From Fragum whitleyi (lineage: Eukaryota > Mollusca > Bivalvia > Cardiida > Cardiidae): a stretch of 64,000 bases of DNA. Below are positions 22,601 to 28,597 of the stretch, one piece after another. A model generated the notes under the pieces. It did no database searches. It worked only from the letters and a program-made list of their open reading frames with translations, and was not told where the DNA came from. The translations under genes and the position numbers were made by a program. Position 1 is the stretch's first letter; each line of letters begins with the position of its first letter. The stretch is taken from NCBI GenBank assembly GCA_948146395.1, contig OX411548.1, forward strand, positions 37,022,912 to 37,086,911. The letters are read 5' to 3'.

Positions 22601-25333
22601 TTATATCCAAGGGCAGATAATTCAAGATTTCTCAGGAACACCTGGAGCGATTTGAATTTCAAAGATCTTATGCACAACTAGACATCATAGGGAGTAATTG
22701 TGCCAAGTTTCAGCTCATTCCCATTAATAGTTTAGGAGGAGTTGTGCACACAAAAAATTGCTAACGGACGGACAGACAGACGGACGACCGAGGCCATAAC
22801 ATAATACGACCCTTCGGGCGTATAAAAAGTCCTAAGAGGGATTATTAAACTGCCCCATCTAACAGTCTCTTGGCCCCAGATTTTAATACTTTCTTTCAGG
22901 CTCAACTGAGAATTTACTCAAACTTAAACTTGTAATGCTATCATACCAGTGAATAACAGAAAATTATAAGATGATATGCATAGCTTGTTATATTCAGTTA
23001 TCATTAAGAAAAACATTTATTCAAATTAGGCTAATATTTTCTAATTGCCTGTTTCTCCAGAGAGCAGACCCATATATTCTCAAAACTGGAATAAAACATC
23101 AATTTCATTTTTTTTCATTTACTTCAATGGACTGCTTTTGTCTGGAATCTACAAAACAATATAGTGCACTCCACATAACAAGATTGTTTAGAAGTAAAAA
23201 CTTATACATGTACACAGCAAAGTCCCTGCTTTTTCTCCTGTTATTTCCTTATACTTTTTATCGGAAAAAGTGAGATCAACTTTTGCAAGATTTTAGATAT
23301 AATGTACATGTTTCAACAGTCCCATTCAAATTGTTCACACCTTTTGACAAGATCCAGTCATAAAGCATCCTTTCTTTTCAAGAAGGTGTCATGGAAATGC
23401 ATGTACATTATTGAATGCAAGTGTTTTATGGTCCTATTATGATCTTATATAGACTAGATTACTGCCCTAGATTATTTATTATCTATAATGTGTCTCAGAC
23501 AGTGAGTTACAAGCTTAGGTTATATAATTTTGGCATTAAAAACAAAAGCTGTCAAAGGACATGCAAGCTCGACTATTCCTAGTGCTGGATAGTAAAAGCA
23601 AATCAATGTGACATTGGAAAATTCCAATAGATTCAATATCACAGTGAAGAATCTTTGTCTAGAGGCTGATATTACAGATACCAGTATACATCAGTTGCAG
23701 ATTATCAGTTGCATGAAATAACTTAACTGAGATTTTTAACTCTGAAAAGGGTTAACGTTCCTCTAAATTCAATATCAGATTATCAAATCTTAGTCTAGAG
23801 GCTGATATTATCAATTTATGGTCACAGAAGCGTGTGCAAAGTTTCAAAGCAATAGCTTTATAAGACACAGAGATATAACTGGTATACAACAGTTACATAT
23901 AATTACTTCAATGAGAATTTTTAAGACCGAAAAGGGTTAATTTCACAAAATTCAATATCAGAGAAACAATTCTTTTTCTACAAGCTGAATTTATGGTCAC
24001 AGAAGCATGTGCAAAGTTTCAAAGCAATAGCTTTAGTAGAAACAGGATTTGACACAGTTGCATGTAACTGTAGCCTTAACAAAAGCAATACATCAACCCC
24101 AACACCAACGCCAAGCAAATACTGACACCCAGGTGATCCGAATAGCTCCCCCCCCCACCACTATTCCACAAATAGTGGAGCTCAAAATAAATATAGTAAG
24201 GGAAATTCCTTTTCAAATATATGTGAACTTTAGTTTTAGGTGACCGATAGGATTGTGTGATAATTTTGTTGTTGGAAGAACAATCTGAGAAGAAATATCA
24301 TTCTGATTGATTTCAAAAGGTTAAAAAAAATTTATGGTCTTTTATTTTTGTTCCCTCATCAGACCCTTTTTCTTTCTTAATTTGTCAAAAAAGAAAACCA
24401 AAAAACAGAAAATAAAATAGCTCGTAATTGCCTTAATTCAATTAATACAGAGTTGATGATATTTTTTTTCCATTGAGGTATGAAACCTCCATAAAATGAA
24501 AAAAAAAAAATCAATTCATTTTAATCCTTTCTTAACAGGGTTTTACTCTGAGGGGAGATCAAGAGTCTGATACTCCTTGTTTACCAGTTGGGACTCCTTC
24601 CATTTGCATGTAAGGATTCAAAAGGTCTCCAAGGGTAATTTGAGAATATTTGAAAAAAGAATGCATGGAGCAGTCTCCTCTCAAACACTTGCAAAAACTG
24701 CAGATCTTTACAATCAAAAAGTTGAAGAAAACATTTGCTTCCATCCCCTACTTTTTCAACAAAAAAAAAATCTTCTTTGGAAGAACATTGTGGAAAAGAA
24801 GAAATTGCTTATAACAAGCAATTTCTTCTTTTCCATAATGTTTTCCCATTATGAAATTTCTGACTCCTTACTTTGAGCTTGGACTCCTTGATTTCATGTG
24901 TTAGGGTTCCAATGTACTCCTTACTCTCAGGAGTAAGTGTTGACCCCTACTTAACCCTTTGCTGTTTAATCCCTGCTTTTTACGTGCCTGTGATTTTATG
25001 ATTGAGAAAACATTGTGAAAAAAGAAGAAATTGCTTCTGACAAGCAATTTCTTCTTTTTCCACACTATTTTCTACCCTACTGGGTGATTATTTTTCAAAT
25101 TGAATCCACTTTTAATTTTCGTCTGCAAAACTTTTGAATTTGGACAGGTCCAAAATTTTGTAAAACAGGAAAGGGTTAAGTATTTACATGTTGCATACGA
25201 GGCCAGTCTTCCAACCATTTGTTCTCACCTTAGACTCTCTGTTTGCATGATTGTGTTGAAAGCGGTTACATATAGAGTCCAACAACGGATGTTTGGGGGA
25301 CGATGTTGTCTCTTCATTATCTTCTCTCTTTCT
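7526..25333 (-). CDS. ZNF451: ZNF451-like zinc-finger / PIN-like protein (eight exons, both ends missing)
   Basis: In vertebrates ZNF451 is a nuclear SUMO E3/E4 ligase with tandem SUMO-interaction motifs, C2H2 fingers and a C-terminal PIN-like domain. The exons, in order of translation, are 25333-25229, 21030-20904, 16362-15758, 14630-14456, 13281-13070, 12676-11534, 10185-9965 and 7625-7526. All junctions are GT-AG and every phase matches, giving 896 codons. Visible features are a conserved N-terminal helix region, SIM-like acidic stretches (ISLDLTDSD, VIELDLSNDS), fingers including a CMILNC...H-HSPC type, CPQC...CRQHMKSAGH, LQCLEC...H, and YSCDIC...HQC, a Pro/Gln-rich linker, and the PIN-like motifs IIFLDLDNW and KDAADFAI. 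The human protein is about 1,060 residues. The start exon and the residues after ADFAIVLT are missing, and the latter probably lie left of the window, beyond the LTR element. The assignment rests on recalled family features, not on a search. Confidence 0.85.
7674..8585. repeat. TGACCTTGACC-type interspersed tandem repeat
   Basis: Four degenerate units of about 130-190 bases share 'TTTGACCTTGACAGATGACCT', 'GAGATCTATCA..ATGCCAA', 'ATGAGGCTT' and 'GAAGATATTGGCAATGTTAA'. The block opens with ACAAGATGTGTCTGTGAAAC and closes with CAGACAGACAGAAGGACA and GATATGGGGGCAT. The same opening words recur at 10687, so this is a dispersed family, not a local satellite. Confidence 0.75.
8586..9940. other. Intronic sequence without a recognised gene
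   Basis: This is AT-rich intron of the ZNF451-like gene. The only structure I see is a cluster of AGATTCTTAAG-like words at 9640-9735 that can fold on themselves. Confidence 0.5.
9965..10185 (-). CDS. ZNF451: ZNF451-like exon g (PIN-like domain, first part)
   Basis: The acceptor is ATGTTGTAG and the donor is TTTAA|GTATGA. It encodes TNIIFLDLDNWPGFFSKLP, followed by GTFVWGFFGG, the N-terminal strand and acidic site of the PIN-like domain found at the C terminus of ZNF451. It enters in phase 0 and leaves in phase 2. Confidence 0.88.
10499..10655. mobile_element. Inverted-repeat MITE (157 bp)
   Basis: The left end TTTCATTTTCACGTTGATTT and the complement of the right end TTTCATTTTCATATCAATGT match, and so do the inner parts (TGTCCAT...AGTCTGATGG). 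The middle is GC-richer and non-coding. Confidence 0.65.
10946..11188 (-). mobile_element. 243-bp MITE, family A, copy 1
   Basis: This element has terminal inverted repeats beginning GGGGCCCGTTTTACTAAAC, here as GGGCCTGTTTCACTAAAC, and ends near GACTTAA. It is inverted relative to the adjacent copy 2, with two bases between them. It is exactly as long as the other copies. Confidence 0.85.
11191..11433 (+). mobile_element. 243-bp MITE, family A, copy 2
   Basis: It starts GGGGCCCGTTTTACTAAAC and ends GTAAAACAGGCCCC. Inner words (AAGTCAAAAATTAAAG, GATTCCAAT, GTGATTTTGACTTA) are shared with copies at 35200 and 40701. It is tail-to-tail with copy 1. Confidence 0.88.
11534..12676 (-). CDS. ZNF451: ZNF451-like exon f (large exon)
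   Basis: The acceptor is TTTTTTAAG and the donor is AATAAG|GTTTGT. This 381-codon exon starts with VDVLAEYLAG and the finger YSCDICHRLF...HQC. A long low-complexity region follows: basic patch TPRKRNKK, Asn/Lys-rich stretch, then Pro/Gln-rich. Phase is 0 at both ends. The opposite-strand open frames at 11972-12389 are shadows of it. Confidence 0.88.
12822..12956. mobile_element. Palindromic MITE, family B, degraded copy
   Basis: It contains ATGAACTTTAACAGTG, CATTAGGAAGCCTCGGTTAA and GGTCCACTACCTTA, the shared words of a ~155-bp palindromic family whose intact ends read AAGGTAGTGGACC...GGTCCACTACCTT. The left end is eroded. Confidence 0.65.
13070..13281 (-). CDS. ZNF451: ZNF451-like exon e
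   Basis: The acceptor is ATATTGTAG and the donor is TTG|GTAAGT. It encodes a VVEEFMQDFLRKCLKVPY helix and the finger CLECSLDISTPAML...H. The open frame continues upstream of 13281 only because an interspersed element happens to be open there, so the exon start is set by the acceptor and by phase. Confidence 0.88.
13292..13680 (+). mobile_element. ~390-bp interspersed element, family F, copy 1
   Basis: It shares blocks with 40278-40690: GGATATTGAATGAG, ATTAAACGAGTCATCTATAA, GCTCATTTGCATAGTTATTC, AATAACACTCGTGTAATA, TATTTCACTC. It starts about ten bases before a ZNF451-like acceptor site. Confidence 0.75.
14456..14630 (-). CDS. ZNF451: ZNF451-like exon d (fingers)
   Basis: The acceptor is TTCAATACAG and the donor is ATAG|GTATTT. 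It completes the split finger (CRQHMKSAGH) and encodes another (CYMCAHCLYVF...CWEHIEESRH). It enters in phase 0 and leaves in phase 1. Confidence 0.88.
14713..14957. mobile_element. ~245-bp MITE, family C, copy 1
   Basis: The ends read GAGCATGTGCGTGACATTTC and (complement) GAGCCTGTGCCTGAGATTTC. The inner part holds GTCTACAGATAC, ACCTTAT and CAGTGCGGATGCACAGGCTG. It is one of six copies in this window. Confidence 0.82.
15280..15436. mobile_element. Palindromic MITE, family B, diverged copy
   Basis: It opens AGGTAGACCCATTATAGTCC and closes CAGGTCCACTACCTTTA around a TTTCATTAG centre. It is more diverged than the copies at 53607 and 59670. Confidence 0.65.
15509..15752. mobile_element. ~244-bp MITE, family C, copy 2, abutting a splice donor
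   Basis: The ends are GAGCCTGTGCGTGACATTTC and, inverted, GAGCCTGTGTGTGACATTTC. Its right edge is six bases from the end of ZNF451-like exon c (15758), so only the first few intron bases (GTATTG) separate exon and element. Confidence 0.85.
15758..16362 (-). CDS. ZNF451: ZNF451-like exon c (SIMs and first fingers)
   Basis: The acceptor is TACTTTCAG and the donor is GAG|GTATTG. The open frame runs through the whole exon upstream of the first ATG. It begins with a Ser/Asn/Arg-rich linker, then the SIM-like runs ISLDLTDSD, YIIVAD and VIELDLSNDS, then the first finger (CMILNC...LGQH...FQHSPCNP) and the first half of the next (CPQCDLEFE). A finger is therefore split across this splice site. The donor lies about six bases from a MITE edge. 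Confidence 0.88.
17496..17651. mobile_element. Palindromic MITE, family B
   Basis: It reads AAGGTAGTGGAACCGTAATA at the left and GCAGGTCCACTACCTT at the right. The two halves are inverted copies around a GATGAAATTAATTAG centre. Confidence 0.78.
17710..17938 (+). mobile_element. 229-bp TTAA-flanked MITE with hairpin core, family G, copy 1
   Basis: It is bounded by TTAA and has ends TTAACCTTTTCCT and AGCAAAGGGTTAA. The core is a hairpin of AAGAAGAAATTGCTTGTC and its complement. A copy of the same length lies inverted at 24951-25179. TTAA boundaries and CCCTTT-type ends suggest a piggyBac-mobilised element. Confidence 0.78.
18241..18276. promoter_or_regulatory. Cluster of three TGACGTCA (CRE) palindromes
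   Basis: Perfect eight-base CRE sites, bound by CREB/ATF-family bZIP factors, occur at 18241-18248, 18258-18265 and 18269-18276. A near-match (TGACGTTG) lies just upstream. Three in 36 bases is far beyond chance in such AT-rich DNA. They lie in a ZNF451-like intron, and function is not shown. Confidence 0.5.
18424..18990. repeat. Degenerate ATTTATTC-type low-complexity tract
   Basis: This is more than 500 bases of T-rich strand built from ATTTATTTATT, CATTTATTCATT and ATCTATTTATT words. The hydrophobic Ile/Leu/Phe/Tyr frame in it is a by-product of the repeat. Confidence 0.85.
19038..19941. mobile_element. 904-bp inverted-repeat element with TA target duplication
   Basis: Terminal inverted repeats of at least 25 bases are perfect: the left starts TAGTCCGTTTGACTTCTATA and the right is its complement. 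TA lies directly outside both ends (19036-19037 and 19942-19943), as for Tc1/mariner-type insertion. I see no transposase frame inside, so it is a non-autonomous or deleted element. Confidence 0.82.
20223..20278. repeat. Hairpin palindrome
   Basis: The arms GCTATAGACAAACATCAG and CTGATGTTTGTCTATAGC enclose ACTGCACATATGTGCAGG. Diverged relatives appear near 16600 and 47715. Confidence 0.7.
20904..21030 (-). CDS. ZNF451: ZNF451-like exon b (conserved N-terminal region)
   Basis: The acceptor ACTTGTAG is followed at once by ATG AAA GAG, and the donor is ATG|GTGAAA. The peptide includes AHSMYIKRNVADPTELG and VRYWVKRNG. It aligns in my reading with the family's segment of helix, charged patch and conserved tryptophan between the SIMs and the first finger. 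It enters in phase 0 and leaves in phase 1. The ATG could also serve as an alternative start. Confidence 0.75.
21053..21253 (-). mobile_element. tRNA-derived SINE, family D, minus strand
   Basis: On the minus strand it carries GTTCGATCCTTGACGGC (B-box end of a tRNA-like head). It continues with AGACCTATGTGAGAT and CCAGGAATCCATTG, and ends in CTGAAAAATGTTGAGAGAGG. The body matches copies at 38940, 62528 and 63548. It lies 20 bases upstream of ZNF451-like exon b. Confidence 0.78.
21263..21507. mobile_element. ~245-bp MITE, family C, copy 3
   Basis: The ends GAACCTTTGCATGACATTTC and (complement) GAGCCTGTGGCTGACATTTT are diverged forms of the family C terminal repeat. Confidence 0.72.
21513..22826. 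repeat. Interspersed element built of ~165-bp tandem units
   Basis: About seven units share AGGGCAGATAATTCAAGAT, TCTTATGCACAAC, GACATCATAGAGAG and TTTAGGAGGAGTTGCGCACA. The last three units are the most alike. The block starts CGCATATACGCCCGATGGGG and ends ACCCTTCGGGCGTAT after CGGACAGACAGACGG, so its ends are short inverted repeats and the whole behaves as one dispersed repeat. Confidence 0.8.
23590..24180. repeat. Degenerate tandem repeat, ~190-bp units
   Basis: AATTCAATATCAGA, GAGGCTGATATTA, TATGGTCACAGAAGC and GTGCAAAGTTTCAAAGCAAT recur two to three times. The block ends in a CCAACACCAACGCCAAGC and GAATAGCTCCCCCC tail. Confidence 0.65.
24787..24845. repeat. Stand-alone GAAGAAATTGCTT hairpin
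   Basis: The stem ATTGTGGAAAAGAAGAAATT and its complement close on a short loop. It is the same core as in family G elements, but without their TTAA-flanked ends. Confidence 0.7.
24951..25179 (-). mobile_element. 229-bp TTAA-flanked MITE, family G, copy 2
   Basis: It is the inverted counterpart of 17710-17938, with identical length, TTAA at both ends and ends TTAACCCTTTGCTG and CAGGAAAGGGTTAA. It contains the same GAAGAAATTGCTTCTGAC hairpin. It ends about 50 bases before ZNF451-like exon a. Confidence 0.82.
25229..25333 (-). CDS. ZNF451: ZNF451-like exon a (35 codons)
   Basis: The acceptor is TTTTTTTCAG and the donor is AAG|GTGAG. The frame is phase 0 at both ends and gives a polar peptide ending FQHNHANRESK. 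This fits the family's charged N-terminal stretch, and the phase joins cleanly to the next exon. It is the weakest exon of the set because the peptide is short and poorly conserved. Confidence 0.55.
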
Positions 25334-25583
25334 CTGAAAAAAACCATACAATCATTATAAATTAACTCCAAAGCAAGATCATAGATGGGGTTTCAGTATT
25401 CAGGGCTTGAGTTTGATCTTAAACATTGGTTTTGATCCCCCCAAAATTCCATTTTGACCCTCAAAAACTTCATGCAGGGGTTCATTTTGACCCACTGAAT
25501 TTCCAGTGGTGCAACCTATGCAATATAAAAGATAATATAGATCAATTCTTTTTCTTCATACTATTACAAAAGAATTGTATAAA

Positions 25584-25637
25584 TGAAACAACATAAACAA
25601 TAAAGTGTGTCTACACTTTATTGTTTATGTCGTTTCA
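25584..25637. repeat. 54-bp near-perfect hairpin
   Basis: The arms TGAAACAACATAAACAATAA and its near-complement extend to a 25-bp stem with one mismatch around a TGTCTACA centre. No protein frame is involved. Confidence 0.72.
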
Positions 25638-25754
25638 GTTATATAGATTACTTTAAAGATCGTTGAGTTTTCATGTTTTGCTCTTTTTTTACCCCCTCAA
25701 AACCAGTTTCGACCCTTTAGAATTTTATGTTCATGGGGTCAATGACTCCTAAAT

Positions 25755-26960
25755 TTAACAAGAGGACCAAGATGGTCCTAGATCGCTCACCTGAGTCTCT
25801 TTGAACCCTTGGACATCACATTATTTGAGATAGGCAGATGTCAAAAAGAAGATAATTGCCTAAGATCAATACCATGGAACGTTTTCAGCGAAGAGCAAGA
25901 CAGATATGCCTCTTTGATTCTATGTAAAAAGGGATGCACCCGGGTGGACCCCAAATGAAACCCCAGGGTCTTGATATGAACAAACTTGGAAGAGGTCCAT
26001 AAGATGATGCTACATACTAACTATGAAAGCTGTCTGCCTTCTGGTTTCAGAAAAGAAGATTTTTGAAGGTTTTCCAGAGCTTCAAATTTACAGTGGGCCC
26101 GGGTCATTGCTCACATGATGACCTACAACTTTCCAACAGTTGGGGTCCTGTGACCCTGTCCTGCTTGGCTATGAAACATTTTTACCATAATGAAAATATG
26201 CTTTGGCCCATCATTTCAGGAAATGACCCACAACTTTTTACCTCATGGGTCAATTGGACCCATCAGTCTTGAAAAGAATCTGAAGCCCTGGTTTTCCTAT
26301 TTTCACCCTTTGTGCTCAGATGAGCTATAAATAACAGCTTATTAATATTATTTTTTTATTTTCATACATTTATTTGAATTCAAAATTTGAGAAATTTTTT
26401 AGCCCATTTTCTCCTGAGAAAAGTTTTATAACCCTGGGCCCTAATATTATAAAGACTTCTAAAGACATTAGCGCAGCACAACTAGAATAATGGATAGATA
26501 GACAGTTGGTGTGTTGGTCACAATAGCTCACCTTGTGTGCTTTGTGCTCCAATAAGATGAAAAAAACGAGACTACACTTAACATTCAATTCAAATTTTTA
26601 TCATTATAAATGTTAAGTAAAATGCATAGATGTATATGAACAACTAGAGCTGTTTGAGCAGCTTATTTGCTCCACAGGCCTGATATTTGGTTGATATCCT
26701 TCTTTTAGGTTTTGAGAAATTGATTTTCAGAGTTGAATAAAGTAGATTACCATCATTTTCATGAGATAAAAATTTCTGAACAACTTTGAAAGAGGTTCAC
26801 CCAAAGATCATTCCTGTGAAGTTCATGCAGTTGTTTCTGAGGAAAAGATTTTTAAATAAAAAGTTTACGATCGGACATGCAGATGGATGCACGTAGGCAT
26901 GATGGACACAGTGCCATGACAATAGCACCAGTGACCTTTGGCCAATGGAGCTAAAACTCT
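25755..26960. repeat. Interspersed-repeat-rich intergenic DNA
   Basis: It contains 'ACAAGAGGACCAAGATGGTC', 'GATCGCTCACCTGAG', a CAGATGGATGCACG tail word and a fragment of the TTATAAAACTTT/GGGCCC MITE near 26395-26442. I see no supported exon. Confidence 0.55.
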
Positions 26961-27406
26961 TGCAAAATTACATTATATTCAAAGCACTGAATCAGCAATC
27001 ATTTTGAAAATACAATATCTAAACTTTGCTCGAAACTTTTCTTTCGGTTATGATGAAGGGTCATACTAAACTATGCCCCACGGAGAAAGTATGCCCCACC
27101 TAGCCCCACGGTACAAAATGACGCCCCACGGGTTTTAGCAAAGTGATTAGGGGTCATTTTATGTTTTTTATATAGGAAAACACATTTTTAATCATGAGTC
27201 CAAGTTTTATTTGTCCATCTTAAAAAATAAGTGAGATATTAGTGAAAATATTTTACGACTAAGCTTGTTCAGTAACGACCACACGCCCTACCATTTCAAT
27301 GGACGATAAGCAAATTGTTAATAACAATTCTAACAAAATACGACTATATCCGTGTATAATACAGCTTTATATTGAATAATTACCGACATCTTTATTTTAT
27401 TTTCAG

Positions 27407-27529
27407 GTTTTGAAGATATTTCAAATTCAACACGGGATATTTCAAAGGGACAGTACTCTTCAACGCTTAGTCAGACGTCAACAGAAGTTGTCGTTTATGA
27501 CACGGCTCGTTATGGAAAACCAATCGATA
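27407..27529 (+). CDS. Orphan internal exon, function unknown
   Basis: A strong acceptor (TTTATTTTATTTTCAG) and a good donor (A|GTAAGA) frame 40 open codons in phase 1-1. The peptide is polar and Ser/Thr-rich (GQYSSTLSQTSTEVVVYDTA), then RYGKPID, and could be part of a receptor tail or linker. I do not recognise it and found no partner exon of compatible phase, so it may belong to a gene mostly outside my reach or be a chance frame. Confidence 0.35.
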
Positions 27530-27649
27530 GTAAGAGTAAAGTGTGGATGTTAACCCATTCCCCCAATACTCTGGAGTCTTACAAAACATTATGCTGTATT
27601 TACGATCTTTTATAAAATTTGAATAAAAACAAATGCAGAAGGGGGATTT

Positions 27650-27975
27650 CAAAGTGAGCACAATTTCCGAAACGTTAGTCAACGTTTATGAATTTAATTA
27701 ATATCGTCAGACTTTTTTGGCGTTCCTTTCGTTCAAAATGGAAAGCGTTCATGAGACGTTTGTGAAATGTTGCTGCGTTTAATAAGTGTAAATAATACAA
27801 CACGTTCAAAGTGAGCACTATTTCCGAAACGTTCGTCAATGTTTATGAATTTAAAAAACACCATCAAAAATTTTTGGTGTTCCTTTAGTTCAAGGTGGGA
27901 AGCGTTCATGAGATGTTGTGAAATGTTGCTCCGCTTTTCTTGTGTTGCCACATGCAAAGTTAGCTCCATTTCCTA
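27650..27975. repeat. Tandem repeat, ~150-bp period, 2.2 units
   Basis: CAAAGTGAGCACAATTTCCG, AACGTTAGTCAACGTTTATG and GGAAGCGTTCATGAGA occur at about 27651, again near 27809, and a third truncated unit starts near 27955. Confidence 0.7.
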
Positions 27976-28291
27976 AACGTGCGGGAGGATTTCAATATCC
28001 ATACTCGAAGGATTAAATATTTGGAAGTTAGACTTACTGGTCAAGTGCTGACGCCGCATCATAATCCGTGTCACTTATAAAAGCACATTTTGCACATTCT
28101 ATTCTTCTTCAAAGGATGATACTGGGAGTGCTGTATTAATTTTTTTTAGAAAACGATTTTATAAAATGAAAAGATCATGTAGCAGGTCCTTCAGGCATGT
28201 AAGTAAAGGCCTTATCATTACTAACATATCAAGTTTTTTCTCAAAGGTTGCCTCTCCAACATTAATGTTTTCATTATCCTTCAGAAATCTT

Positions 28292-28346
28292 TGTGGGAAA
28301 AGAAGAAATTGCTTGTCACCAGAAATTTCTTCTTTTCCCACAATGG
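28292..28346. repeat. Stand-alone GAAGAAATTGCTT hairpin
   Basis: TGTGGGAAAAGAAGAAATT and its complement enclose GCTTGTCACCAG. Short direct repeats AGGTCCTTCAG (about 28185 and 28440) lie on either side, which may mark a larger decayed element. Confidence 0.68.
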
Positions 28347-28597
28347 TTTTCTTACAATTTACTATGAAATTGCTAAATGATATAGTTTTCTTAGAGGACC
28401 TGTTTTAATTAGGAAGGGCCTGTAAGATTTAAGGCTAACAGGTCCTTCAGACTTGTGCCAAAAGGTAGTAAGAGTGGAACCCTGAATAGGAAAATCTTAA
28501 TACTCCTCCATTTCACCAGTGGAACATTGTAATCTCTTAATATAGAACTTTATAACTTTTTGACTGGTCAAAAATGAAACTAACAATCATTTAGCTC

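Noticed and set aside
28044..28115. Possible first coding exon of the ZNF451-like gene (good GTAAGT donor on the minus strand)
   Set aside because: Its phase (2) does not fit exon a, which is phase 0. A stop lies just upstream and no ATG is in frame.
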